This document shows, piece by piece, positions 28,031 through 39,507 of a DNA stretch of 64,000 nucleotides. Origin of the DNA: Poindextera sp036494815 (GTDB taxonomy: Bacteria; Pseudomonadota; Alphaproteobacteria; Caulobacterales; Caulobacteraceae); contig DASXNV010000032.1 of the NCBI GenBank assembly GCA_036494815.1, forward strand, positions 124,001 through 188,000, in the 5' to 3' direction. The notes under the pieces were generated by a model. That model ran no database searches. It was not told where the DNA came from and worked only from the letters and a program-made list of their open reading frames with translations. Positions within the stretch are counted from its first letter, which is position 1, and each line of letters begins with the position of its first letter. Made by a program: the position numbers and the translations under genes.

Positions 28031-29055
28031 CCCGGCTGGTTTCGGGGGAAGCCGGCGAGGCCGAGGGCTCCGACCGCGCCCTGCGGCCCCAGACCCTGGT
28101 CGAGTTCGTCGGCCAGGAGCCGATCAAGGCCAATCTGAAGGTGTTCATCGACGCCGCCCGCGGCCGGGGCGAGGCTCTGGACCACGTGCTGCTGTTCGGG
28201 CCGCCGGGCCTGGGCAAGACCACCCTGGCCCAAATTGTCGCCCGGGAACTGGGAGTGAATTTTCGCGCCACCAGCGGCCCAGTCCTGGCCAAGGCCGGGG
28301 ATCTGGCGGCGATCCTGACCAATCTCGAACGCAACGACGTTCTGTTCATCGACGAGATCCACCGCCTGGCCGCAAATGTGGAGGAGATCCTCTATCCGGC
28401 CATGGAGGACCACGTGCTGGACCTGATCATCGGCGAGGGGCCATCGGCCCGCTCGATCCGCATCGATCTGGAGCCCTTCACCCTGGTGGCGGCGACCACC
28501 CGCGCAGGGCTCCTGGCCACGCCCTTGCGCGACCGCTTCGGAATTCCCCTGCGGCTGGAATTCTATACGCCGGAGGAGCTGCAGCGGGTGCTGACCCAGG
28601 CGGCGCGCAAGATGGGCGCGCCGCTGACCCTGGACGGCGCGGGCGAGATCGCCAAGCGGGCGCGCGGCACACCGCGGGTCGCCGGCCGGCTGCTGCGCCG
28701 GGTGCGCGACTTCGCTGAGGCCGAGGGGGCCGCCGCTATCGACCAGGCCTGCGCCGCCCGGGGCCTGGCGCGGCTGGAGGTGGATGAGGCGGGCCTGGAT
28801 AGCCTGGATCGCCGCTATTTGCGGGTGCTTATCGAGCACTATAACGGCGGACCGGCCGGGGTGGAGACCCTAGCCTACGCCATCGCCGAGGCGCGTGACG
28901 CGGTGGAGGACGTGATCGAGCCCTATCTGATGCAGCAGGGTTTCATCCAGCGCACTCCGCGCGGTCGCATCGCCGCCGCCCGGGCCTATATGCATATCGG
29001 CCTGACGCCGCCGGCCGCGCCCAAGGTACAGCCCGGCCTATTCGAGGAGGAGTGA
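28027..29055 (+). CDS. ruvB: Holliday-junction helicase RuvB
   Basis: A 342-residue AAA+ ATPase. It shows LRPQTLVEFVGQE, Walker A GPPGLGKTTLAQ, Walker B VLFIDEIHRL, sensor 1 AATTRAGLLATPLRDRFG and the winged-helix C-terminus (PYLMQQGFIQRTPRGR). It drives branch migration with RuvA. GTG start 28027 overlaps the ruvA stop (GTGA). Confidence 0.98.
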   Translation: MTRLVSGEAGEAEGSDRALRPQTLVEFVGQEPIKANLKVFIDAARGRGEALDHVLLFGPPGLGKTTLAQIVARELGVNFRATSGPVLAKAGDLAAILTNLERNDVLFIDEIHRLAANVEEILYPAMEDHVLDLIIGEGPSARSIRIDLEPFTLVAATTRAGLLATPLRDRFGIPLRLEFYTPEELQRVLTQAARKMGAPLTLDGAGEIAKRARGTPRVAGRLLRRVRDFAEAEGAAAIDQACAARGLARLEVDEAGLDSLDRRYLRVLIEHYNGGPAGVETLAYAIAEARDAVEDVIEPYLMQQGFIQRTPRGRIAAARAYMHIGLTPPAAPKVQPGLFEEE

Positions 29056-29513
29056 TGGATCCTTCGATCGAGCCCACCGCCGGGATGTTTGAGGGGCGGG
29101 AACATGTGTTGCCGGTGCGCGTCTATTACGAGGACACCGACTTCACCGGCGTCGTCTATCACGCAAACTATGTCCGCTATTTCGAACGGGGCCGCTCGGA
29201 CTTCCTGCGGCTGGCCGGCGTCAGCCATACCAGTCTGTTGGAGCGCGAGGATCCCGCGGCTTTTGTGGTTACGCGCCTGGCCATCGATTTTCGCCAGGCG
29301 GCGCGGATCGACGACGCGCTTTTGGTGCGCACGACCTATGACACCGTCAAGGGACCGCGCCTGATGATCAGTCAGCGTATTTTCAGATCTGAAACACTCA
29401 TCGCCCAGGCTGAGATCGAGGCCGCCTGCATCAGTCTCAACGGACGGCCGCGAAAGCCGCCCTCGGGGCTGGTCGCGGCCTTGTCGCCATGGTTTGCAAC
29501 ACCAGCGCCATAG
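29055..29513 (+). CDS. ybgC: Tol-Pal-associated acyl-CoA thioesterase YbgC
   Basis: A 152-residue hot-dog thioesterase with the YbgC signature RVYYEDTDFTGVVYHANYV (catalytic Asp) and RYFERGRSDFLR. ATG 29055 overlaps the ruvB stop (TGATG) behind a strong GAGGAGG; the GTG one codon earlier is less likely. ybgC heads the tol-pal operon in most proteobacteria and may link phospholipid synthesis to the Tol complex, though its role is not settled. Confidence 0.95.
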   Translation: MDPSIEPTAGMFEGREHVLPVRVYYEDTDFTGVVYHANYVRYFERGRSDFLRLAGVSHTSLLEREDPAAFVVTRLAIDFRQAARIDDALLVRTTYDTVKGPRLMISQRIFRSETLIAQAEIEAACISLNGRPRKPPSGLVAALSPWFATPAP

Positions 29514-29572
29514 TTTCACCACCCCGCCCAGGCATCGCCCCACTCGACGAAAGACTTCGGAGCCCAACGCCC

Positions 29573-30277
29573 ATGGACGCTGTCCATAGTTCCCTGACCA
29601 GCGACAACTTCTCGATCATCGCCGTGTTTCTGCGCGCCGACTGGGTGGTCAAGGGCGTGTTGCTGGGCCTTGTCCTGGCCTCGTTGTGGTCGTGGACAGT
29701 GATCATTGACAAGCTGTTCCGGTTTGCGGCCCTCAACCGCGAAGCCGACCAGTTCGAGGAAAAGGTCGGATCCGGCCGCGCCCTCGACGACGTGGCCACC
29801 GAGGCGGGCGACAATCCTCAGGCCGCCATGCCGCGCCTGTTGCAACTTTCCCTGAAGACATGGCGCGAGAGCCGCCGCTCGGGGATGGATGAAACCCAGG
29901 CCGCCTTTCTGCTGCAGCGGATCGACCGGGGCATGGACGTGATCGTCGCCCGGGAAAGCGCCCGGGTGGAGCAGGGGCTCAGCTCCCTGGCCATCGTCGC
30001 CACCGCCTCGCCCTTCATCGGCCTGTTCGGAACGGTCTGGGGCATCATGCACGCCTTCCAGTCCATCGCCCTGCAGAAGAACACCAGCCTGTCGGTGGTG
30101 GCGCCCTCGATCGCCGAGGCCCTGTTCGCCACCGCCGTGGGCCTGGCGGCCGCCATCCCGGCCTATATCGCCTACAACAAGTTCTCGGCCGACGCCGGCA
30201 AGTTCGCCGATCGGCTGGGCGGCTTCGCCGACGACCTCGCCGCGGCCATCGCCCGGCGCCTGTCCGAGCGGAGCTGA
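29573..30277 (+). CDS. tolQ: TolQ inner-membrane motor protein
   Basis: A 234-residue MotA/TolQ/ExbB protein. Membrane helices lie near residues 22-42 (VVKGVLLGLVLASLWSWTV), 135-155 (LSSLAIVATASPFIGLFGT) and 175-195 (LFATAVGLAAAIPAYIAYN). The frame stays open upstream into ybgC, but ATG 29573 with GGAG gives the normal length. TolQ with TolR uses the proton gradient to energise TolA during outer-membrane constriction. Confidence 0.97.
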   Translation: MDAVHSSLTSDNFSIIAVFLRADWVVKGVLLGLVLASLWSWTVIIDKLFRFAALNREADQFEEKVGSGRALDDVATEAGDNPQAAMPRLLQLSLKTWRESRRSGMDETQAAFLLQRIDRGMDVIVARESARVEQGLSSLAIVATASPFIGLFGTVWGIMHAFQSIALQKNTSLSVVAPSIAEALFATAVGLAAAIPAYIAYNKFSADAGKFADRLGGFADDLAAAIARRLSERS

Positions 30278-30283
30278 TCGGCC

Positions 30284-30781
30284 ATGGCTCTTTCGCTTGA
30301 CTCCTCCGACTCCCGGCGCGGCCGCCGGCGCCGCGGGCGTGGCCGGCGCGCCCTGGCCGAGATCAACGTCACTCCGCTTGTGGACGTGATGCTGGTGCTG
30401 CTGATCATCTTCATGGTCTCGGCGCCCCTGCTTACAGCCGGCGTGCCCGTGGAGCTGCCCAAGACTGAGGCCGGCGCGCTCAGCAACCAGACCGAGCCCC
30501 TGACCGTGACCATCCGCGCCGATGGAACCCTGTTTCTGCAAGAAACCGAGGTGCCGTTCGCCGACCTGGCTCCGCGCATGCGCGCCATGGCCGACGCAGG
30601 CATGAGCAAACCGGTCTATGTGCGCGCGGACGGTCACGCCCCCTACGCCATCGTCGCCCAGGTCATGGCCAGCCTGTCGACCTCGGGCTTCACCTCCATT
30701 GGCCTTCTGACCGACACCGGCGGCCCGTCCTCGGGCCTCGACAAGATCGCGCCCCTGCCGGGGGACGCAGGAACGCGGTGA
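30284..30781 (+). CDS. tolR: TolR inner-membrane motor protein
   Basis: A 165-residue ExbD/TolR protein. A basic N-terminus (RRGRRRRGRGRRALAE) precedes INVTPLVDVMLVLLIIFMV, the single membrane helix containing the critical Asp of the proton path, then VPVELPKTEA and a periplasmic domain. It is 6 bp after tolQ and its stop overlaps tolA (TGATG). Confidence 0.97.
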   Translation: MALSLDSSDSRRGRRRRGRGRRALAEINVTPLVDVMLVLLIIFMVSAPLLTAGVPVELPKTEAGALSNQTEPLTVTIRADGTLFLQETEVPFADLAPRMRAMADAGMSKPVYVRADGHAPYAIVAQVMASLSTSGFTSIGLLTDTGGPSSGLDKIAPLPGDAGTR

Positions 30782-31611
30782 TGACGCGGGAGCGGTCCAC
30801 GCCCTTTCCGGCCATCGCCGGCTCGGTCCTGCTGCACGCGGCCATCGTCCTGATCGGCCTGTACGTGCTGCCGTGGCTGACCATGCCCATCAAGATGGGC
30901 CAGGTGGTGCCCGTGACCCTGATCAGCGCCAAGGACGAAGGCAGTCTGAAGAACGCGGCGGAGGCGCCCGAGCCGGCGTCCGCCACCACGCCGCAACCTA
31001 CCCCCAACGCTTCGCCCCAGACCGCGGCGCCCGAGCCAGCGCCGGTTCCTACGCCGAAGCCGCCGCCCAAGGTGGCGCCACAACCGCCCAAGCCCACGCC
31101 GGCCCCGCTGAAGCCAATCCCGGCCAAACCCACCCCAACGCCCAAAGTCCAGCCGACCAAGCCCGAAAAGAGCCTCGACCTGGACGCGCTGGCCGCGAGC
31201 ATCACCCCTCGCTCGGCCGGCGCGCGGCAGTCCTCGGCGGCCAAGGGACCGGCGAAGCCGGCCACGGCGGTCAAGGCCCAGACCAGCAATGGCGTCGGCG
31301 ACGTCGCCTCCACCGGGGCGCTAAACTCCATGGCGGCCGAACTGCAACGGATCTGGAACCCCAACTGCGACGTTACAGGAGGCGGCGACGCCAATATCGG
31401 CGTCGCCTTTCGTCTCGCCTCCAACGGCCGCCTCATCGGCCAACCGGAGTCTTCGGCGGAAAACGCCACCGATCCGGTGATCAAGGCGGCCTCGGATCGG
31501 GCCAAAAGCGCGGTCAACCAGGCCGCACCCTATCAAAATCTACCGCCTCAGCTGTATGGCCCCAAAATAACCGTCAATTTCAATGCTAGACAGGCCTGCG
31601 CGCAAAGATGA
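30781..31611 (+). CDS. tolA: TolA envelope-spanning protein
   Basis: A 276-residue TolA/TonB-like protein: an N-terminal membrane anchor (SVLLHAAIVLIGLYVLPWL), a long Pro/Lys/Ala-rich periplasmic linker (residues ~60-140, many KPxP repeats) and a C-terminal domain (ELQRIWNPNCDVTGGGDANI, then VAFRLASNGRLIGQP). It connects TolQR to TolB-Pal. ATG 30781 overlaps the tolR stop; a GTG one codon earlier is possible. Confidence 0.94.
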   Translation: MTRERSTPFPAIAGSVLLHAAIVLIGLYVLPWLTMPIKMGQVVPVTLISAKDEGSLKNAAEAPEPASATTPQPTPNASPQTAAPEPAPVPTPKPPPKVAPQPPKPTPAPLKPIPAKPTPTPKVQPTKPEKSLDLDALAASITPRSAGARQSSAAKGPAKPATAVKAQTSNGVGDVASTGALNSMAAELQRIWNPNCDVTGGGDANIGVAFRLASNGRLIGQPESSAENATDPVIKAASDRAKSAVNQAAPYQNLPPQLYGPKITVNFNARQACAQR

Positions 31612-32930
31612 GCCGAAATGATCGATCCATGCGTCTGACCTCGTTGATCTGCAGCCTCCTCGTTGTGCTGACTCTCGGATTTGTCGTCGCTCCCGCCCGC
31701 GCGGACGTGACGGTCGATGTGAACCAGGGTGTCAGTCAGCCCCTGCCGGTGGCCGTGCCAGGCTTCAGCGGCGCCGCCCCCTATGGCGGCGACATCGCCA
31801 AGGTGATCGGCGCCAATCTTCAGCGCTCCGGCCTGTTTCGGCCGTTGGATCCGGCCAGCTTCACCGACAAGGCTCTGGATGTGAACCAGCAGCCGCAGTT
31901 CCAGGCCTGGAAACAGATCAACGCCCAGGCCTTGATCAATGGCCAGGTCACGGTCGATCCCGATGGTCGCCTGCGTGTGGACTTCCGCCTGTGGGACGTG
32001 TTTTCCCAGCAGCAGTTGCTCGGCCTGCAGTTCACCTCCACCCCCGACAACTGGCGCCGGGTGGCGCACAAGATCTCCGACGCCGTCTATGAGCGCCTGA
32101 CCGGCGAAAAGGGCTATTTCGACAGCCGGGTGGTGTTCGTGGCCGAGAGCGGCCCGCGCACCAAGCGGCTGCGGCGGCTGGCGATCATGGACCAGGACGG
32201 CGCCAATCCCAGTTATCTCACCGAGGGCGCGGCCCAGGTGTTCACCCCGCGATTTTCGGCCACCAGCCAGGAAATCACCTATATGGCGCTGCGGGACGAC
32301 GGCGCGTCGCTCTACCTGTTCAATATCGAAACCGGGCGTCAGGAGACCCTGGGCCACTTCAAGGGCATGGTGTTCGCCCCACGGTTCTCGCCCGACGGTG
32401 AAAAGGTCGCCTTCTCCGTCGAGCAGCGCGGCAATACCGACATCTATATGATGGACCTTCGGTCACGCGTGACCAGCCGGTTGACCTCGGATCCGTCGAT
32501 CGACACCTCGCCGGCCTTTTCGCCGGATGGCTCCAAGCTAGTGTTCAACTCCGACCGCGGCGGCAGCCCGCAGCTCTATATCATGAGCGCCGACGGCTCG
32601 GGCCAGCGCCGGATCTCGTTCGGCGATGGACGCTACACCACGCCGGTGTGGTCGCCCCGCGGCGACCTGATCGCCTTCACCAAACAGACCGGCTCGACCT
32701 TCCATATCGGCGTCATGCGGCCGGACGGCTCCGGCGAGCGGTTGCTGACCACCAGCTATCTGGACGAAGGCCCGACCTGGGCGCCCAATGGGCGGGTGCT
32801 GATGTTCTTCCGCGAGCAGTCGGGCGCCCCGGCCCATTTGTGGACGGTGGATGTGAGCGGCCGGGTCGAACAGGCCGAACCGTATTCGGGGTCCGCCTCC
32901 GATCCGGCCTGGTCGCCGCTGCTAAATTGA
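31608..32930 (+). CDS. tolB: TolB periplasmic beta-propeller protein
   Basis: A 440-residue TolB. A signal peptide (LTSLICSLLVVLTLGFVV, cleavage near APARA-D) is followed by the N-terminal domain (VTVDVNQGVSQPLPVAVPGF) and WD40-like propeller blades with repeats such as PRFSPDGEKVAFS, PAFSPDGSKLVFNSDR and PVWSPRGDLIAFT. It binds Pal and TolA. Its ATG overlaps the tolA stop (ATGA). Confidence 0.98.
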   Translation: MSRNDRSMRLTSLICSLLVVLTLGFVVAPARADVTVDVNQGVSQPLPVAVPGFSGAAPYGGDIAKVIGANLQRSGLFRPLDPASFTDKALDVNQQPQFQAWKQINAQALINGQVTVDPDGRLRVDFRLWDVFSQQQLLGLQFTSTPDNWRRVAHKISDAVYERLTGEKGYFDSRVVFVAESGPRTKRLRRLAIMDQDGANPSYLTEGAAQVFTPRFSATSQEITYMALRDDGASLYLFNIETGRQETLGHFKGMVFAPRFSPDGEKVAFSVEQRGNTDIYMMDLRSRVTSRLTSDPSIDTSPAFSPDGSKLVFNSDRGGSPQLYIMSADGSGQRRISFGDGRYTTPVWSPRGDLIAFTKQTGSTFHIGVMRPDGSGERLLTTSYLDEGPTWAPNGRVLMFFREQSGAPAHLWTVDVSGRVEQAEPYSGSASDPAWSPLLN

Positions 32931-33039
32931 ACGAAATACAGTCCTCGCGCATATTAGTCAGGGATTATGGGGTATTCGCATCGCGGGTCAGCCAAGCATG
33001 GGCGAAACTCGCAGGACCAGACGCTAAAGGAGCAAGCGC

Positions 33040-33594
33040 ATGAGTTTCGATATTCGGCGGACAGTCAGATTGGCGCTCGTCGCCGGCGCGGCGATTTCTA
33101 TCGCCGCCTGCGCCTCCCATCCCAAGCCTGAACCGGCCCCGACGCCGCCGCCGCCGCCGCAGGCTCCCCCTCCGCCCACGGCGCCGCCGCCGCAGCCGGT
33201 GGCCCAGGCCCCCAGCGGTCCGACACCCGGCTCGATGCAGGACTTCGTCGTCAACGCCGGCGACCGGGTCTATTTCGATCTGAACGGCTACAATATCCGC
33301 GCCGACGCCGAGCCGATCCTGAGCCAGCAGGCGGCCTGGCTGTCCCGCTATCCGGCGGTGAAGGTGCGTATCGAGGGTAATTGCGACGAACGCGGCACCC
33401 GCGAATACAATTTCGCCCTGGGTTCGCGCCGCGCCAATTCCGTCCGCGACTTCCTGGTCGCCCACGGCGTGGCCACCTCGCGGATAGAGACCGTGTCCTA
33501 CGGCAAGGAACGGCCGGTGGATCCGGGTACGGGCGAAGACGCCTGGTCCCACAACCGTAATGGGCACACCGCTATCACCGCCGGCGCCCAGTAG
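33040..33594 (+). CDS. pal: Peptidoglycan-associated lipoprotein Pal
   Basis: A 184-residue lipoprotein. The lipobox is SIAAC (Cys near residue 24), followed by a Pro-rich stretch (residues 30-55) and an OmpA-like peptidoglycan-binding domain: FDLNGYNIRADAEPIL, IEGNCDERGTREYNFALGSR, RANSVRDFLVAHG and the terminal RNGHTAI. It anchors the outer membrane to peptidoglycan at the division site. Confidence 0.98.
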   Translation: MSFDIRRTVRLALVAGAAISIAACASHPKPEPAPTPPPPPQAPPPPTAPPPQPVAQAPSGPTPGSMQDFVVNAGDRVYFDLNGYNIRADAEPILSQQAAWLSRYPAVKVRIEGNCDERGTREYNFALGSRRANSVRDFLVAHGVATSRIETVSYGKERPVDPGTGEDAWSHNRNGHTAITAGAQ

Positions 33595-33604
33595 GCTTCG
33601 TTGG

Positions 33605-33668
33605 GCCTCGCGCTCGGTTGGGCGAGGCATAGTTTGATGACCCTGGCGCGCCGCGCGTCGGGGTCATC
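33605..33668 (+). terminator. Two hairpins between pal and cpoB
   Basis: GCCTCGC at 33605 pairs with GCGAGGC ending at 33628 (loop 10), followed by ATAGTTTG. GATGACCC at 33636 pairs with GGGTCATC ending at 33668. Neither has a long U tract, so they are more likely partial attenuators or mRNA-stabilising ends after pal than full terminators. Confidence 0.4.
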
Positions 33669-33707
33669 GCCGTATTTTGGACCTCGCCGCCAGGCCATGA
33701 TCTCGTG

Positions 33708-34619
33708 ATGCACATGTCCCTTCGAACGGTCTTCGGCCTTGTTCCCGCCGTCGCAACTGCAAGCTTACTGCTTGTTGGGGGCGCTCATGCCCAATCGGAC
33801 ACCAACCAGCGCCCCGCCGCCGTGCAGGCGCCCGCCCCCGATCCCAATGAGCCGCCACGCCGGCGTCTGGACCGGCTGGAGCGGGAGGTGAACGAGGTGC
33901 GCTCGATCGTGCTGCAGGCCCGCGCCACCGGCCATCCGGTGGAGATCAAGGACGCCGGGCCGGATCCCGAAATGGCCGCCCTTCAGACCAGACTCGACGA
34001 TCTTGAATCGACCCTGCGCAGCCAAACCGGCCAGATCGAGCAACTCTCCCATGACATCGGCCAGGCCAAGCAGGATACGGCGACGGCGCAGGCCGCGGCC
34101 GCCAGCCTGGCCGACCGCCTCGACAAGCTGGAAAAGCAGGTCGCCGCCTTGAGTGCACCCCCACCGCCTCCTCCGCCGCCGACCAATGACGCCGCCGCGC
34201 CATCGGCCGATGCCGGCCCGGGTGGCGCTGGTGACGCCAAGACCGCCTACGCCCAGGCGCACCAATTGCTGCTCAACGGCGACTACCCCGCCGCTCAAAC
34301 CGCCTACCAGGCTTATCTGGACCGCTACGGGGACCAGTCCAACGCATCCACCGCCCGCTATTGGCTGGGCCAGGTGAAATACGCCCAGCAGGATTATTCC
34401 GGCGCCGCGGCGACGCTGATCGCCTCGATCCGCGGCTGGCCCCAGACCGCGTGGGCGCCGGACGCGGTGATCCTGCTGTCCCAGTCGCTGTTGCGCCTGA
34501 ACAAACAGGACGACGCCTGCGCCACCCTGAGGGAATTCACGCGCCGCTACGCCAAGGCCCCCCCCGCGACCAAGGCCCGGGCCGCCACGGTGCGGACCCA
34601 GGCGCAATGCACACGGTAG
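33708..34619 (+). CDS. cpoB: CpoB/YbgF Tol-Pal-associated TPR protein
   Basis: A 303-residue secreted protein: signal peptide (VFGLVPAVATASLLLVGGAH, then AQ), an N-terminal coiled coil (LDDLESTLRSQTGQIEQLSH onward), a Pro-rich linker (PPPPPPPPTND) and C-terminal TPRs (YAQAHQLLLNGDYPAAQTAY; RYWLGQVKYAQQDYSGAAAT). CpoB coordinates peptidoglycan synthesis with outer-membrane constriction. ATG 33708 follows a weak site; GTG 33705 and ATG 33714 are alternatives. The end overlaps tilS by 13 bp. Confidence 0.93.
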   Translation: MHMSLRTVFGLVPAVATASLLLVGGAHAQSDTNQRPAAVQAPAPDPNEPPRRRLDRLEREVNEVRSIVLQARATGHPVEIKDAGPDPEMAALQTRLDDLESTLRSQTGQIEQLSHDIGQAKQDTATAQAAAASLADRLDKLEKQVAALSAPPPPPPPPTNDAAAPSADAGPGGAGDAKTAYAQAHQLLLNGDYPAAQTAYQAYLDRYGDQSNASTARYWLGQVKYAQQDYSGAAATLIASIRGWPQTAWAPDAVILLSQSLLRLNKQDDACATLREFTRRYAKAPPATKARAATVRTQAQCTR

Positions 34620-35884
34620 CGACGGAACCCCACGTCCTCGACCTTCCCGCCTTCGATCGACGATTGTCCCGCGACAGCGCTGCGCCGATCGCCGTAGCCT
34701 ATTCCGGCGGAGGGGATTCCCTGGCGGCGCTGATCGCCACCAAGCACTGGGCGGACCGCGTGGGCCGCCGGGTGTTGGCGCTGCATGTGGACCATGGCTT
34801 GCAGGCGGCCAGCCCTGATTGGGCCAGATTGGCCGCGCGGACCACCGCCCGCCTGGGTGTGGCCTTTCGGGCTCTGGATTGGACTGGCGAGAAGCCCAGC
34901 CGCGGCCTGCCAGCAGCCGCGCGCAAGGCCCGCCACGGCCTGATCGCCGAGGCCGCCCGAGCGGCGGGCGCCCGGGTCGTGGTGTTCGGCCACACCGCCG
35001 ATGACGAGCTTGAGGCGGGGCTGATGCGGGCGGCAGGCTCCAATCTGGGCCATCTGGCCGAATGGCGGCCCTCGCCCGTCTGGCCCGAGGGCCGGGGGCT
35101 GTTCGTACTGCGGCCGCTCCTCGGCCTGCGCCGCTCCGAAATTCGCGAACGACTGGCCCCGCTCGGTTTCGACTGGATCGAGGACCCGGCCAACGATGAT
35201 CCCCGCTGGCTGCGGGCGCGGGCCCGGGCGCGTCTGCCCGGTGGCGATGAAATCGATCCGGCCTTGATCCAGACCCCTTCGCCTGAACTTGCCGAACTAG
35301 CGCGGGCGGCGCAGGTCGACGCGGTGGGCGTAGTTCGCCTGGAGCGTTCCCGGTTGCTCGGTACGCCGCAGGAGGTTGCTCGCCGCTTTCTCTCCGCCGC
35401 CCTGGTCTGCGTTTCAGGCGGCGTGCGCCCGCCGCGGCGGGCGGCCCTGGAGGCTCTGCTGGCGCGGCTGGCGGGTGAAGGGGCGGTGGTGGCCACCTTG
35501 GCCGGCGCCCGGCTCAGCGCCCAATCCGAAATTCTGATCGTGCGGGAAAGCGGCTCATATCGGCGCCATGGCGAGCCGCAGGTGCGTCTTGAACCGGGGC
35601 AGGCGGTGGTCTGGGACGGACGGTTTTTGCTGAGCGCCCCGGCTGGCGCCGGGGGACTGGTGATCCCCCTCGACGATCGGGCGCCAAAACAGGATACAAA
35701 ACAAGCTGGTGGCCTTTCCCCATGGTCACGCGAGGTCCGCGCGGCCTTGCCGGCCCTGTTGGAGTGCGATGGCCGCATCACTTGCCCGATCCTTGCAGGG
35801 GATCACCCGGTGGCCACGAAATCGCTCGTTGCTGAGCGCCTGAATGGGGCCTGCGGGGTTTTTTCCCGGGAGCCGACTAGATAA
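34607..35884 (+). CDS. tilS: tRNA(Ile)-lysidine synthase
   Basis: A 425-residue N-type ATP pyrophosphatase. The PP-loop is VAYSGGGDSLAALI; then LALHVDHGLQ, ARKARHGLIAEAAR and VFGHTADDELEAGLMRA. TilS attaches lysine to C34 of tRNA-Ile(CAU) so it reads AUA. ATG 34607 lies inside the end of cpoB; the frame is open much further upstream but that part encodes nothing recognisable. tilS before ftsH is a conserved order. Confidence 0.93.
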   Translation: MHTVATEPHVLDLPAFDRRLSRDSAAPIAVAYSGGGDSLAALIATKHWADRVGRRVLALHVDHGLQAASPDWARLAARTTARLGVAFRALDWTGEKPSRGLPAAARKARHGLIAEAARAAGARVVVFGHTADDELEAGLMRAAGSNLGHLAEWRPSPVWPEGRGLFVLRPLLGLRRSEIRERLAPLGFDWIEDPANDDPRWLRARARARLPGGDEIDPALIQTPSPELAELARAAQVDAVGVVRLERSRLLGTPQEVARRFLSAALVCVSGGVRPPRRAALEALLARLAGEGAVVATLAGARLSAQSEILIVRESGSYRRHGEPQVRLEPGQAVVWDGRFLLSAPAGAGGLVIPLDDRAPKQDTKQAGGLSPWSREVRAALPALLECDGRITCPILAGDHPVATKSLVAERLNGACGVFSREPTR

Positions 35885-35975
35885 GTTGCGGGCGCGGCGA
35901 TCGCGCGCGTGGCGAAATGACGACGGGCGTCCTATGTTTGGGCGCTGGGAAGCTGCCTATTGAGGGCCCAAGGTA

Positions 35976-37849
<1,874 letters not shown>

Positions 37850-37853
<4 letters not shown>

Positions 37854-38659
37854 TTTCGACGCCGTGCCTGGTGATGGGGGTGGTGAACATCACCCCGAAC
37901 AGTTTTTCGGACGGCGGCCGCTTCTTGAATGAAGCAGCCGCCGTTTCGCATGCGCGGGCGCTGATCGAAGCCGGCGCCGACATGCTCGATATCGGCGGCG
38001 AATCCACCCGCCCCGGCGCCCAGCCGGTTGGCGAGGCCGAGGAGATGGATCGCGTCCTGCCGGTGATCGCCGCGCTGCGCCGCGAGACTGCGATTCCGAT
38101 CTCCATCGACACCATGAAGCCCGCCGTGGCGCGCGCGGCCGTCGCCGCCGGGGCCGGAATGTGGAACGACGTCACTGCCCTGGGAGCCGAGGGAAGCCTG
38201 GCCACGGCAGCCGAGCTCGGTTGCGACGTGGTGCTGATGCATATGCTGGGCGATCCCCGCACTATGCAGGACGACCCTCGCTATGACCATGTGGTGGCCG
38301 ACGTCGCCGTGCGCCTTGTAGAGCGGGTCGAGGCGGCGGTGGCGGCCGGTGTGCGCCGCGAGGCTATCTGGCTGGACCCGGGCATAGGTTTCGGCAAGCG
38401 GCTGCAGCACAACCTGGCCCTGCTTGCGCACCTGGACCAGTTGGTTGGCCTGGGTCATCGCGTGCTCCTGGGCGTCAGCCGCAAGAGCTTTCTGCGCAAG
38501 ATCGATCCCCGCGCCGCCGAGCCCTCCGATCGCCTGGCCGGCTCGCTCGTCTGCGCTCTGATCGGCGCCAAGGCTGGCGTCGCGGCCGTGCGGGTCCATG
38601 ACGTGCGCGAAACCGCCCAGGCTTTGTGGGTGCAGGCGGCCATCGACGCCGCGCGCTGA
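37850..38659 (+). CDS. folP: Dihydropteroate synthase
   Basis: A 269-residue DHPS. It has MGVVNITPNSFSDGGRF, ADMLDIGGESTRPGAQPV, SIDTMKPAVARAA, WLDPGIGFGKRLQHN and LLGVSRKSFLRKI, covering the pterin and pABA loops. It joins pABA to hydroxymethyl-dihydropterin pyrophosphate in folate synthesis. GTG 37850 overlaps the ftsH stop (GTGA). Confidence 0.97.
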
Positions 38660-38700
38660 TTTTGCTCCCCAAGGGCCGGGCGACGCGCTATCGGCTGCTG

Positions 38701-39507
38701 ATGAGCAACCCATCCCTCGGACGCGTCCTGATCATCGCCGGCTCGGACTCTGGCGGCGGGGCGGGCATCCAGGCCGATATCAAGACCGTCACCGTCCTGG
38801 GTGGCTATGCGGCCACCGCCATCACCGCCGTCACCGCCCAGAATAGCCTGGGGGTCCAGGCGATCGAGCGGGTCAAGCCGAAGATGGTGGCCCTGCAGGC
38901 GCGCGCGGTGCTGAGCGACATTGGCGCCGATGCGATCAAGACGGGCATGCTGGGTGGTCGCAAGCTCGTGGAGACCGTTGCGGCTCTGCTCGACGAGGCG
39001 GGCGTTCCGGCGGTGATCGATCCGGTGATGCTGGCCAAGAGCGGCGCAGCGCTGCTCAAGCCGCGCGCGGTGGCGGCCGTCAAAAGCCTATTGATCCCTC
39101 GGGCGGCTCTGCTGACCCCCAATGCGCCTGAAGCCGAGGCGCTGACCGGCCTGACGGTCCAGACCACCGACGACCTGCGCCGCGCCGGCGAGGCGCTGCT
39201 GAAGGCCGGGGCCAGGGCCGTGCTGATGAAGGGCGGCCATGTGCCGGGCGACGAGGTCACCGACATCTTGATGACCCCAGCCGGTGAGACCACCTTTTCC
39301 GGCCCTCGCCTCGACACCCGCCACACCCACGGCACCGGCTGCACCCTGGCCTCGGCCTGCGCCGCGGGGATCGCTCAGGGCCTGCCGATGGACGCCGCGG
39401 TCGCGCGCGCCTGGGCCTTTGTGGCCGAAGCCATCCGCCGCGCGCCAGGCTTCGGCGCCGGCGCTGGCCCGCTGGACCATGGCTGGATGCTGAGAGCCGA
39501 CCTGTGA
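38701..39507 (+). CDS. thiD: Hydroxymethylpyrimidine (phosphate) kinase
   Basis: A 268-residue ribokinase-fold kinase: IIAGSDSGGGAGIQADIKTV, IDPVMLAKSGAAL, LLTPNAPEAEALTG and HGTGCTLASACAAGIAQG, all standard ThiD motifs. It phosphorylates HMP and HMP-phosphate in thiamine synthesis. ATG 38701 is the first good start after folP; the frame is open upstream. Its stop overlaps the next gene. Confidence 0.95.
   Translation: MSNPSLGRVLIIAGSDSGGGAGIQADIKTVTVLGGYAATAITAVTAQNSLGVQAIERVKPKMVALQARAVLSDIGADAIKTGMLGGRKLVETVAALLDEAGVPAVIDPVMLAKSGAALLKPRAVAAVKSLLIPRAALLTPNAPEAEALTGLTVQTTDDLRRAGEALLKAGARAVLMKGGHVPGDEVTDILMTPAGETTFSGPRLDTRHTHGTGCTLASACAAGIAQGLPMDAAVARAWAFVAEAIRRAPGFGAGAGPLDHGWMLRADL

Noticed and set aside
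38660..38700. TPP riboswitch before thiD
   Set aside because: The gap to folP is only 41 bp and lacks any THI-box-like sequence.
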